From the NCBI RefSeq assembly GCF_024055635.1, contig NZ_JAMXMB010000034.1:1-60192 (forward strand): DNA of 60,192 nucleotides, read 5' to 3'. The notes under the pieces were generated by a model, which saw only the letters and a program-made list of their open reading frames with translations, was not told the DNA's origin and made no database searches. Below, in pieces: positions 51,684-60,176 of this stretch. A program made the position numbers and the translations under genes. Within the stretch, counting starts at the first letter, position 1; each line of letters opens with the position of its first letter. The stretch comes from Microbacterium yannicii (GTDB lineage Bacteria > Actinomycetota > Actinomycetes > Actinomycetales > Microbacteriaceae).

Positions 51684-53765
51684 GTGCCCAAGAACAAGAA
51701 GCCGGCCGGCGGCCGCGCCGCCAAGAACTTCGAGCCGCGCTACGGCGCGAAGTCGAGCTATCAGGATCGCAAGCGCCGTCCCGGCGAGTCGTCGTCCGGT
51801 CAGGCGGGCAGCCGCAGCGCCGGCCACCGCGGCCACCGACCTACGGAGACGGATGCCGTGGCCAAGGGTCGCTGGAACGCCCAGGAGCGTGCGGGCCGAG
51901 ACGAAGCACGCGCCATCCGCACTCACGCCCGCGATGACCGCCCGGCGCGTTCGCAGGGTGACCGTCCGGTGCGTTCGTACGACGACCGCCCCCGCCGCGA
52001 CGACCGTCCGGCGCGTTCGTACGACGACCGCGCCCGCCGCGACGACCGCCCGGCGCGTTCGTACGACGACCGCCCCCGCCGGGACGATCGTCCGGCCCGT
52101 TCGCAGGGTGACCGTCCGGTCCGTTCGTACGGGGATCGCCCGGCGCGTTCGTATGACGACCGCCCGGCCCGTTCGTACGGTGAGCGTCCGGCTCGTTCGT
52201 ACGATGACCGTCCCCGTCGGGACGATCGTCCGGCCCGTTCGCAGGGTGATCGTCCGGCCCGCTCGTACGGGGATCGTCCGGCTCGTTCGTATGACGACCG
52301 TCCCCGCCGGGACGATCGTCCGGCCCGCTCCCAGGGTGACCGTCCGGCTCGTTCCTACGACGACCGTCCCCGTCGGGACGACCGTCCGGCCCGTTCGTAC
52401 GACGACCGTCCCCGCCGGGACGACCGTCCGGCCCGCCCGCAGATCGATCGCCCCCGTGGCGACGGGGCGGCGAATCGCTCGGATTGGAACGCTCCCGCCC
52501 GCACCGCGGCCTACGACGCGCACGTCGACGTCGTGCACGAGCGCCTGCAGGCCGAGGCTGTCCAGGCGGGCGAGGTCGCCGAGACGACCTTCGCCGATCT
52601 CGGGCTCGGCGACAACATCGTGGGCGCCCTGGCCGAACTGGGCGCCGCGGCGCCGTTCCCGATCCAGGCCGCGACGATCCCGCCGATCCTCGGCGGCAAG
52701 GACGTGCTCGCGCGTGGCCGCACCGGTTCCGGCAAGACCATCGCCTTCGGCGCGCCGCTCGTCGAGAGCGTGCTGCGCTCGCAGGCCGGGAAGCGCCGCG
52801 AGTTCGGTCGCGCCCCGAAGGCGCTGATCCTGGCCCCGACGCGCGAGCTGGCGCTCCAGATCGACGGCACGATCCAGCCGATCGCGCGCAGCGTCGGCCT
52901 GTTCACGACGCAGATCTACGGCGGCGTGCCGCAGGGTCGTCAGGCGGGCGCGCTGAAGCGGGGCGTCGACATCGTCATCGGCACCCCCGGCCGCATCGAG
53001 GATCTCGTCAACCAGGGCAAGCTCGATCTCTCCGAGATCCGCATCGTGGTGCTCGACGAGGCCGACCACATGTGCGAGCTCGGGTTCCTCGAGCCGGTGC
53101 AGCGCATCCTCCGTCACACCGCCGAGGGCAGCCAGAAGCTCCTCTTCTCGGCCACGCTCGACCGCGAGGTCGCAGCGCTCGTCGACGAGTTCCTGGTCGA
53201 GCCCGCCGTCTACGAGGTGGCCGGTGAAGACCAGGATTCCGGCACGATCGAGCATCGCGTCCTCGTGATCGAGCACCGCGAGAAGGCCGAGATCCTCGAT
53301 TCGCTTGTCAGCCGCAGCGGCAAGACGCTCGTCTTCGCCCGCACCCGCGCCTACGCCGAGATGCTCGCCGACCAGTTCGACGACGCCGGCATCCACGCGG
53401 TCGCGCTTCACGGCGACCTCAACCAGGCCAAGCGCACCCGCAACCTGGAGAAGCTGACCTCCGGCCGGGTCAACGTGCTGGTGGCGACGGATGTCGCGGC
53501 ACGAGGCATCCACGTCGACGACATCGATCTGGTGATCCAGGCCGACGCGCCCGACGAGTACAAGACCTACCTGCACCGTTCGGGCCGCACCGGCCGCGCC
53601 GGACGCTCGGGCACCGTGGTGACGCTCATCACGCGTCAGCGCCGCCGCCGCATGGGCGAGCTGCTGGATCGCGCCGAGATCGACGCGCCGTTCGAGGAGG
53701 TCGCCCTCGGCGACGACCTGCTCGAGGAGCTCTCGGGTCGTCAGCTGGCGGACGTCGACAGCTGA
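51684..53765 (+). CDS. DEAD-box RNA helicase with N-terminal R/D repeat domain
   Basis: A 693-aa ATP-dependent RNA helicase. Residues about 85-265 are a tandem, low-complexity domain of about two dozen DDRPARSY/DDRPRR/SQGDRPxR units. The two RecA-like domains follow: Q motif FPIQAATIP, motif I GRTGSGKT (about 345), PTRELA, DEAD (about 457), SAT, and HRSGRTGRAGR. Such repeats bind RNA and can drive condensate formation. GTG 51684 (GTGCCCAAGAAC) is chosen because the basic N-terminus follows it. Ends with a strong terminator. Confidence 0.92.
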   Translation: MPKNKKPAGGRAAKNFEPRYGAKSSYQDRKRRPGESSSGQAGSRSAGHRGHRPTETDAVAKGRWNAQERAGRDEARAIRTHARDDRPARSQGDRPVRSYDDRPRRDDRPARSYDDRARRDDRPARSYDDRPRRDDRPARSQGDRPVRSYGDRPARSYDDRPARSYGERPARSYDDRPRRDDRPARSQGDRPARSYGDRPARSYDDRPRRDDRPARSQGDRPARSYDDRPRRDDRPARSYDDRPRRDDRPARPQIDRPRGDGAANRSDWNAPARTAAYDAHVDVVHERLQAEAVQAGEVAETTFADLGLGDNIVGALAELGAAAPFPIQAATIPPILGGKDVLARGRTGSGKTIAFGAPLVESVLRSQAGKRREFGRAPKALILAPTRELALQIDGTIQPIARSVGLFTTQIYGGVPQGRQAGALKRGVDIVIGTPGRIEDLVNQGKLDLSEIRIVVLDEADHMCELGFLEPVQRILRHTAEGSQKLLFSATLDREVAALVDEFLVEPAVYEVAGEDQDSGTIEHRVLVIEHREKAEILDSLVSRSGKTLVFARTRAYAEMLADQFDDAGIHAVALHGDLNQAKRTRNLEKLTSGRVNVLVATDVAARGIHVDDIDLVIQADAPDEYKTYLHRSGRTGRAGRSGTVVTLITRQRRRRMGELLDRAEIDAPFEEVALGDDLLEELSGRQLADVDS
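51940..52445 (+). repeat. Tandem coding repeat in the helicase gene
   Basis: The repeat has a basic step of 18-24 bp with variable third bases (CCGGCGCGTTCGTACGACGA type). Copies differ in Asp/Gly/Glu and Tyr/Gln positions. Length polymorphism between strains is likely. Confidence 0.8.
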
Positions 53766-53795
53766 TCGCGCTGCCCGGCGAAGCCGAGCATCATG

Positions 53796-53833
53796 GCGAA
53801 GGCGGGCGTCCCTCCGGGGGTGCCCGCCTTCGC
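53796..53833 (+). terminator. Terminator of the DEAD-box helicase gene
   Basis: A 12-bp perfect stem GCGAAGGCGGGC/GCCCGCCTTCGC with a 14-nt loop, starting about 30 nt after the stop codon. Confidence 0.75.
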
Positions 53834-53958
53834 CCGTCTCGCGGAGACGGCGTTCGGTTCGGGAGGCGCGTTCTGTTGCTTCCGCGTCGCGGTTGCCGCG
53901 CGTCGTGACCCCCGAACCGGGCCATGACCCCCCGGGAGTGGGATGCCGGCGGCTGTCG

Positions 53959-54621
53959 TCAGTCGGCGGCGGCGGCGCCGATAGACGCGACCAGGGTGGG
54001 GTTGGCGCCGAGAGCCGTCAGACGGGAGCGCAGCGCGACCTCGGCGCGGCGGTAGGGCTCGTCGCTCACGTAGAGCAGGGAGCGGGTGTTCGCCGCCTCG
54101 AGGAAGGACACCATCTCGAACGTGAGCTGAGCGGCGTCGTCGAGCAGGGGCAGCTCGCCGGCCGCCATGGCGTGCTCGATGCTTCCGGTGAGGTAGTCCT
54201 CCCAGTCGACGGATGCCGCGACGATGGCGTCACGGACGATGCCGGGCTTGGCGTCGAACTCGACGGAGGTCGCGGCGAAGAAGCACCCGCCGCTGAAGAC
54301 CCGGTCGCGTGAGTACGCCAGCCAGTCCGATAGCAGTGCGCACACGCGCGCGAGGCCGCGAGGCGTACGCGCGCGCGCCGGTGCCACCACGCGATCGATG
54401 AACACCTCGCGGGCCGCAGCGACCACAGCGAGCTGCAGCTGCTCCTTGGAACCGAACAGGGTGGCGATCCCGCTCTTGCTGTGCCCCGAGGCATCCGCCA
54501 GCCGGCCGATCGTCAGCCCGTCGAGCCCATCGACCGTAGCCGTGTCGACCGCGTGCGCGAGGACCGCGCGGCGAGACTCATCGCCGCGGACGCGGCGGCG
54601 ATCGATGGGGGCTTGTGTCAC
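53959..54621 (-). CDS. TetR family transcriptional regulator
   Basis: A 220-aa TetR repressor: the HTH (about residues 14-60) includes VDGLDGLTIGRLADASGHSKSGIATLFGSKEQLQ, and the C-terminal domain is of the TetR_C_6 kind (GGCFFAATSVEFDAKPG). Start GTG 54621. Divergent from the alpha/beta hydrolase, with two tandem operators between. Confidence 0.88.
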   Translation of the reverse strand: MTQAPIDRRRVRGDESRRAVLAHAVDTATVDGLDGLTIGRLADASGHSKSGIATLFGSKEQLQLAVVAAAREVFIDRVVAPARARTPRGLARVCALLSDWLAYSRDRVFSGGCFFAATSVEFDAKPGIVRDAIVAASVDWEDYLTGSIEHAMAAGELPLLDDAAQLTFEMVSFLEAANTRSLLYVSDEPYRRAEVALRSRLTALGANPTLVASIGAAAAD

Positions 54622-54635
54622 GTCCCGAGGTTACC

Positions 54636-54677
54636 GTACGATCGTTCGTATTCATAAGTACGATCGTTCGTATTCAT
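54636..54677. promoter_or_regulatory. Tandem TetR operators
   Basis: GTACGATCGTTCGTATTCAT is repeated exactly at 54636-54655 and 54658-54677, a 22-bp period that puts both on the same DNA face. Each copy holds the inverted repeat TACGA-TCGT-TCGTA. Confidence 0.8.
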
Positions 54678-54691
54678 CGGATCGGAGCACC

Positions 54692-55642
54692 ATGAATCCC
54701 GCCTTCGCCGCAGCCGGCGCCTCCATTCGCGCGGTGAGCGCGCTGTCTCCGCGAGCCGGGGCCGCTATCGCCATGCCCCTGTTCGCCTCTGTCGCGAAAC
54801 CGCGCCCGGTGCACGACGACGACGCCGCCACGATGTCGCAGGCTCGGCGGCGCACGGTGCGCATTCCGGGCGTCGATCGACGCGGCGTCGAGGTCGTCAC
54901 CTACGAGTGGGGACGTGGTCCGCGCACGGTGGTGCTGTCGCACGGGTGGCTCGGTCGTGCGAGCCAGTTCTCGCGCCTCGTGCGTGAGCTCGTCGCCGAG
55001 CAGTATCGCGTGGTCGCCTTCGACGGTCCCGCGCACGGCGAGTCTGGCGGACGCCAGATGTATCTCGTCGACTGGCTCGATGTGTACGCCGATCTGCAGC
55101 AGCGCCATGGTGCCTTCGAGGCGATGATCGGCCACTCGTTCGGTGGGCTCGCGACGCTCGTCGCCGTCGCCGGAGGGACGGATGCCGCACGGGTCGTCAC
55201 GATATCGTCGCTGGCCGATGCCGACGAGCTGCTGCGTCAGTTCCAGCGTATGGTCGGGTACTCGGATGCCGTCACGGTGCGCCTGCGTGAACGCTTCGCC
55301 GCCCGGTACTTCCCCGGCGACCCCGATCCGTTCGCGTGGCTCTCAGCCGTGCGCCGCCCACTGCCCGCCGGGGTGCCGCTGCTGATCACGCACGACGAGA
55401 GGGACCGTTTCGTGCCGTTCGGCGAGTCGGTGCGCATCCGGTCCGCGAACCCCGATGCGACCTTCCTCCCGACGACGGGTCTGGGGCACAACCGGATCCT
55501 GGGGGCGGACGTCGTCCTCGACGCGGTGCTCGAGCATCTCGAGTCGCCCGTCGGCGCCCCGGCTGGCGTGCTCGAGCGCCCTGCTGCGACGGTCGAGCCG
55601 GGGATACCGGTCGACCAGCCGGCGACACCGGTCCCCGTGTAA
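54692..55642 (+). CDS. Alpha/beta hydrolase
   Basis: A 316-aa hydrolase. The nucleophile elbow is GHSFGG (Ser about residue 149); the acid is in THDERDRF and the His in GLGHNRI. The oxyanion region is LSHGWLGRASQF. A C-terminal Pro/Val-rich tail of about 30 residues follows. GGAG precedes the ATG. The first 55 residues are an amphipathic extension without a clear signal peptide. Presumably repressed by the divergent TetR; the substrate is unknown. Confidence 0.87.
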   Translation: MNPAFAAAGASIRAVSALSPRAGAAIAMPLFASVAKPRPVHDDDAATMSQARRRTVRIPGVDRRGVEVVTYEWGRGPRTVVLSHGWLGRASQFSRLVRELVAEQYRVVAFDGPAHGESGGRQMYLVDWLDVYADLQQRHGAFEAMIGHSFGGLATLVAVAGGTDAARVVTISSLADADELLRQFQRMVGYSDAVTVRLRERFAARYFPGDPDPFAWLSAVRRPLPAGVPLLITHDERDRFVPFGESVRIRSANPDATFLPTTGLGHNRILGADVVLDAVLEHLESPVGAPAGVLERPAATVEPGIPVDQPATPVPV

Positions 55643-55653
55643 GTACCGGCGGT

Positions 55654-57288
55654 TCAGAACAGCCGGGCGGATGCCTCCTCACCCGGTGTGAGACGAGCCG
55701 CCGCCGCGCGCAGCGAAGTGGCGGCCGCGCGTCCGCGCGACGTCGTGACGATGGGCGGCGCGCTGCGGGCATCGGCTCGGTCGGCCAGCCCGGCGACGGG
55801 TGTACCGCGAGGGCTCTCGTCCTCGGCGCTGCCGTCGAGACCGTGCACGCGCAGGAGGGGTCGGACCCGCCTCGCAAGCCATGCGCGGTACGCCTTCGGG
55901 GCGGTGGTCGTCACGCCGGGGTAGAGGCCGCGGTAGGACGACACGAGCTCGGGGTGGCGCTCCGCCAGCCACTGCAGGAACCACTCCTTCGCACCGGGGC
56001 GCAGGTGCAGGGCGCCGTACACGACGCGCACGGCGCCCGCCGACTTGATGCGGCTGAGCGCGTGGTCGATCGCGGCGATCGAATCCGTGAGGTGCGGAAT
56101 GATCGGCATCAGGAACACGGTGACGCGGAAACCGGCCTCGGTCGCCGCCCGCACCGTCTCGAGGCGCGCGGTCGCGTTCGGCGTGCCCGGTTCGATGAGG
56201 TGCTGCAACTCGTCGTCGAACACCGCGATCGACATCGCGAGCGTCACGTGCACGTCTGCCGCGGCATCCTTCAGCAGCGGCAGATCGCGCCGCAGCAGCG
56301 TGCCCTTCGTGAGGATCGAGAACGGCGTCCCCGACTCCGTCAGCGCCGAGACGATGCCGGGCATGAGCTTGTAGCGCCCCTCGGCACGCTGATACGGGTC
56401 GGTGTTCGTTCCGAGCATCACCGGATCGTGCTGCCAGCTGCCGCGACGCAGCTCTTTCTGCAGCACATCGGCGACGTTCACCTTGACGACGACCTGGGTG
56501 TCGAAGTCCCGCCCGGCGTCGAGCTCGAGGTATTCGTGCGTCCCCCGCGCGAAGCAGTTGTGACTGATGACGCCGTTCGCGATGAAGTCGCCCGTGCCGG
56601 TCGTGATGTCGACCATGTCGATGTCGTGCCCGAGGTCCTCGATGCTGACGATCTTCAGATCGGCGACCGTCTTCACCGCGGTTCCGACGATGTCGAGCTT
56701 TCGCGTGATGGCTGGCTCGGTGGGCCCCAGAGCTGTTCGACCGCCCAGACCGAAACCCATCAGGCGGTTGCTGGTCGTGAGATAGGGGCGCCGATCGCTG
56801 CCGCTCATCGCGCCGATGACGTGTTTCCATCCACGTTCGGTCAGGAATCGATGGTCACCGCTCGCGACGAGCTCCGTTCCGTCGGCGAGCGTCACGCGGA
56901 ACGCACGCTTGCGGGTGGCCCACTTCGCCCTCACCTCTGTGCGGACATAGCGTCGGTAGTCACCGCTCTGCTCCGTTCCGATGATCTCCTGGCCGATCGT
57001 CAGCTCGTCGATGCGCCGCTGGCGGCCGTCTGCGCAGAGCACGAGAGTGTCGGGGCTGACGCAGTAGACGCAGGCATGGCTGCAGCCGCGGTAGGGATTC
57101 ACCGTCCAGTCGAAGGGCATGGCCGAAGCGCTCGGCACACGGTTGAGCGCGGACTTGCAGAGCACCTCGTGGAAGGTCACGCCGGCGAACTCGGGCGTCG
57201 TCACCGAGCGCACCAGACCGTTCAGCTGTTCGAGGCCGGGCAGGGCTGCGGCATCCGATACACCCAGTTCTTGACCCTGCCAACGCAT
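55654..57288 (-). CDS. Rv2578c family radical SAM protein with mini-intein
   Basis: A 544-aa precursor. The host protein (about 375 aa after splicing) is an Rv2578c-like radical SAM enzyme: MRWQGQEL start, FHEVLCKSALNRVP, the CX3CX2C motif in GCSHACVYC (Cys about residues 69, 73 and 76), then ALGTNTDPYQRAEGRY, SILTKGTLLRRDLPLL and AHPELV-type helices near the C-terminus. A 169-aa intein interrupts it inside the cluster motif. ATG 57288 is chosen because Rv2578c-type proteins begin MRW; the longer frame adds unrelated residues. The reaction of the family is unknown. Confidence 0.92.
   Translation of the reverse strand: MRWQGQELGVSDAAALPGLEQLNGLVRSVTTPEFAGVTFHEVLCKSALNRVPSASAMPFDWTVNPYRGCSHACVYCVSPDTLVLCADGRQRRIDELTIGQEIIGTEQSGDYRRYVRTEVRAKWATRKRAFRVTLADGTELVASGDHRFLTERGWKHVIGAMSGSDRRPYLTTSNRLMGFGLGGRTALGPTEPAITRKLDIVGTAVKTVADLKIVSIEDLGHDIDMVDITTGTGDFIANGVISHNCFARGTHEYLELDAGRDFDTQVVVKVNVADVLQKELRRGSWQHDPVMLGTNTDPYQRAEGRYKLMPGIVSALTESGTPFSILTKGTLLRRDLPLLKDAAADVHVTLAMSIAVFDDELQHLIEPGTPNATARLETVRAATEAGFRVTVFLMPIIPHLTDSIAAIDHALSRIKSAGAVRVVYGALHLRPGAKEWFLQWLAERHPELVSSYRGLYPGVTTTAPKAYRAWLARRVRPLLRVHGLDGSAEDESPRGTPVAGLADRADARSAPPIVTTSRGRAAATSLRAAAARLTPGEEASARLF
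56557..57063 (-). other. Mini-intein inside the radical SAM gene
   Basis: 169 aa, starting with Cys1 (CVSPDTLVLCADG, block A) and containing VASGDHRFLTERGW (block B, with the His) and DLGHDIDMVDI plus TGDFIANGVISHN (blocks F and G). It ends in His-Asn and is followed by Cys+1 of the host (CFARGTHEYL). No homing endonuclease domain is present. All residues for class 1 protein splicing are intact. Excision restores CSHACVYCFARG. Confidence 0.92.
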
Positions 57289-57407
57289 GGATCCATGAGA
57301 ACAAAGCTTCGAACTTAAGTCAAGACGCCGCGCGAGTGAGTAGAACATCGACGGACAGGACGCCGTCCGACTGGTCAAAGCGCCTCGTCACGACCAGAAT
57401 GGCAGGC

Positions 57408-58766
57408 GTGACGGAGCCTGGCGGGCTCGCTACCCCCCGAGCCGCCCCGATGACTCGTCGTGCCGCTCGAGCGATGCGCGAGGAGGCGGATGGCCGCGCC
57501 CGCAGCGCGCAGGTCCGGCCCAGAGCGGACCCGGTGGTGGCCTTCGAATCGCCGGGCGAGGACTTCGTGCCGAGCTCGCTGTCGGATGCCGCGCCTTCGG
57601 CGCTGCCCCCCGAGCTCCGCCCCCCGTCAGCCGAGTCCGCACCCGCGCCGCCGGCCGCCTCCCCACCCGCGCCCGACACGCAGCTCGGAACGTCGGCCGC
57701 GCACGCTGTGCCGCCCCTCGGCGTTCGGCCACGCGGCCGGATCGGGAGTCCGGGGCGTCGCGCCGTCAGCGAGCGGCGGGCTGCCCGCGCCGCCGAGCTG
57801 CTGGCGGTCGACGAGACGGCACTCCCCGTGCGCCATGCCCGGCCGCGGCGGATCACGCGGCGGCTCGTCGTCGTCGCGGGTCTCGCCACGGGTGCTGCCC
57901 TGCTGCTCGGATCGGCGGCGATGACCGCCATGATGCTGCCCACGCTGCCCTCCGGCGCCGGCGACGCCGCGCTCTCGCTGACGGCCGAGCCGCGCCACGT
58001 CGATCAGCTCCCCGTGCCGCAGGTCGAGCAGTCGCCACCTGCCGCCGACATCTGCACGCTGCCTGCCGTGACAGCCGCGATCCAGGGCGGCGATGACGCC
58101 GCGGCGATCCTCGCGGCCGGCGGCGGTGAGGCGTTCCGCTCCGCCGTGGTGGACGGCCGGGCGCCCTGCGTGAACCTGGGCGACTCCGCCCGCATCTGGA
58201 CCGTCGTCGACAAGATCCGCCCCACGAGCCCCGTCGACTACCGGCCGAGCGGGCTCGTCCTTCCCGACGGGGTGCGCAACGTCGAAGGCGGCGCACTGCG
58301 CTCGGACGCGGCATCCGCTCTCGCGTCGCTCGTCACCGGTGCGCGGACCGCAGGGGTCGGCGAGATCGCCCTCGAGAGCGGCTTCCGTTCGTACCAGACG
58401 CAGCAGGAGACCTACGAGCGCCATGTTGCCGAACGCGGCGACGGGGCCGACCAGGTGAGTGCGCGCCCCGGCTACAGCGAGCATCAACTCGGCCTCGGCG
58501 CGGACGTCGTGGCGTGCGCGGGCGCGTGCGGCACGCTCGACGACCTCGCGGCCTCGGCGCAGGGCCAGTGGATCGTCGAGCACGCGTGGGAGCACGGCTG
58601 GATCGTCCGCTATGTGGAGGGCGCCACTCCGGTGACCGGGTACAACCCCGAACCCTGGCATCTGCGCTACATCGGCACGGAGCTCGCCCAGGCCTACCAC
58701 GACGGCGGGTGGACATCCCTCGAGGAGTTCTTCGGCCTCGACCCGGCGCCGGCGTATCTCGGCTGA
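57408..58766 (+). CDS. M15B D-alanyl-D-alanine carboxypeptidase (VanY-like)
   Basis: A 452-aa membrane-anchored peptidoglycan carboxypeptidase. A Pro/Arg/Ala-rich cytoplasmic N-terminus (about 140 residues) is followed by one membrane helix (LVVVAGLATGAALLLGSAA). The extracellular domain has the VanY zinc site: SGFRSYQTQ, YSEHQLGLGAD (about residue 357) and EPWHLRYIG (about 414). GTG 57408 is chosen because TGGTCA-N17-CAGAAT precedes it with a 7-nt gap; an ATG at 57450 is the alternative. It trims the terminal D-Ala of stem peptides. Confidence 0.88.
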   Translation: MTEPGGLATPRAAPMTRRAARAMREEADGRARSAQVRPRADPVVAFESPGEDFVPSSLSDAAPSALPPELRPPSAESAPAPPAASPPAPDTQLGTSAAHAVPPLGVRPRGRIGSPGRRAVSERRAARAAELLAVDETALPVRHARPRRITRRLVVVAGLATGAALLLGSAAMTAMMLPTLPSGAGDAALSLTAEPRHVDQLPVPQVEQSPPAADICTLPAVTAAIQGGDDAAAILAAGGGEAFRSAVVDGRAPCVNLGDSARIWTVVDKIRPTSPVDYRPSGLVLPDGVRNVEGGALRSDAASALASLVTGARTAGVGEIALESGFRSYQTQQETYERHVAERGDGADQVSARPGYSEHQLGLGADVVACAGACGTLDDLAASAQGQWIVEHAWEHGWIVRYVEGATPVTGYNPEPWHLRYIGTELAQAYHDGGWTSLEEFFGLDPAPAYLG

Positions 58767-58984
58767 CGCCGTCGTTCCGACCTCGCCTCGGCATGGTCAC
58801 GGCGCCGGCGACATCGCGCCGCTGCGGCGGCGACCCCTGCCCCAACGAAGGCGCTGCCGAGCCGCTCGTGGCATCTGTCCGGTGAAACTGAGTACCATAT
58901 GCGGTGAGATGCAATTCCAATCAGGAAGCGTCTCCACGCACTCGAACTCAGCGAAGAGAAGACCGACGAGAGGAAGGCGCACCA

Positions 58985-60148
58985 ATGGAGCGCGACATCT
59001 ACGACGAAGATCACGAGGCGTTCCGCGACGTCGTCAAGGAGTTCGTCAAGCGCTATGCGACGAACGAGGCGCGTGAGCGCTGGGACGCCGAGGGCGAGAT
59101 CGACCGCGCCACCATGCTCGCCGCCGGCGAGTCGGGCCTCATCGGCCTCTCGGTGCCGGAGGAGTTCGGCGGCGCCGGCATGCTCCAGGACTACCGATTC
59201 CGCACGATCGTGAACGAAGAGGTCATCGGCGCCGGCGCCGGATCGCTCGCGGGCGCCTTCGGCATCCAGGACGACCTCGCGGTGCCGTACATCGTGCACA
59301 TGGGCACGCAGGAGCAGAAGGAGAAGTGGCTGCCGGGCATGGCGACCGGCGAGATCCTCGGCGCGCTCGCGATGACCGAGCCGGGCGCGGGCAGCGACCT
59401 GCGCGGCATCAAGACCACCGCGAAGCGGGTCGAGGGCGGCTACGTCGTGAACGGCGCCAAGACCTTCATCTCGAGCGGCAAGACCGCCGACATCGTGGTC
59501 ACCTTCGTCAAGACCGGCGAGGGCAACCGTCCCGACGCCTTCAGCCTGCTCATCATCGAGAACGGCATGGAGGGCTTCGACCACGGCAAGAAGCTCCACA
59601 AGATGGGCTCGCACGGCCACGACACCGCCGAGCTGTCGTTCAGCGACGTCTTCGTGCCGGAGGAGAACCTCATCAGCGGCAAGGAGGGTCAGGGCTTCAT
59701 CCAGCTCATGATGAACCTGCCGCTGGAGCGCCTGTCCATCGGCATCGCCGCGGGCTCGGCCGCGCAGGCTGCCCTCGCGTGGACCGTCGACTACACGAAG
59801 AGCCGTGAGGCCTTCGGCGAGCGGATCATCGACTTCCAGAACACCCGCTTCAAGCTGGCGGATGTCGCCACCACCGTCGACGTGATGTGGGCGTACCTCG
59901 ACCGGGCGCTCCTCGCCTACAAGGACGGCAAGCTGTCGGCTGAGGAGGCGGCGAAGGTCAAGTTCTGGACGACCGAGCGCGAATGGGAGATCCTCGACAC
60001 CTGCGTGCAGCTGCACGGCGGCTACGGCTACATCACCGAGTACCCGATCGCCCGTGCGTTCCTCGACGCCCGCGTCCACCGCATCTACGGCGGCACGAAC
60101 GAGATCATGCGCGAGATCGTCGGTCGTCAGATCGCCGGCAAGCGCTGA
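58985..60148 (+). CDS. Acyl-CoA dehydrogenase (long-chain type)
   Basis: A 387-aa FAD-dependent acyl-CoA dehydrogenase. FAD and substrate motifs: AMTEPGAGSDLRGIKT, KTFISSGKTAD, QLHGGYGYITEYPIAR. The usual catalytic Glu near the C-terminus is Gly (IYGGTNEIM), and the base is instead Glu248 in NLPLERLS, as in long-chain and isovaleryl-CoA dehydrogenases. AGAGGAAGG precedes the ATG. Beta-oxidation or branched-chain acyl-CoA breakdown is likely. Confidence 0.93.
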   Translation: MERDIYDEDHEAFRDVVKEFVKRYATNEARERWDAEGEIDRATMLAAGESGLIGLSVPEEFGGAGMLQDYRFRTIVNEEVIGAGAGSLAGAFGIQDDLAVPYIVHMGTQEQKEKWLPGMATGEILGALAMTEPGAGSDLRGIKTTAKRVEGGYVVNGAKTFISSGKTADIVVTFVKTGEGNRPDAFSLLIIENGMEGFDHGKKLHKMGSHGHDTAELSFSDVFVPEENLISGKEGQGFIQLMMNLPLERLSIGIAAGSAAQAALAWTVDYTKSREAFGERIIDFQNTRFKLADVATTVDVMWAYLDRALLAYKDGKLSAEEAAKVKFWTTEREWEILDTCVQLHGGYGYITEYPIARAFLDARVHRIYGGTNEIMREIVGRQIAGKR

Positions 60149-60156
60149 GTCCCAGC

Positions 60157-60176
60157 GGTCCCTGAGCCTGTCGAAG
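60157..60176. repeat. Dispersed TTCGACAGGCTCAG repeat at window end
   Basis: GGTCCCTGAGCCTGTCGAAG, the same sequence family as at 41492-41554 and inside purC, immediately downstream of the acyl-CoA dehydrogenase. Confidence 0.75.
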
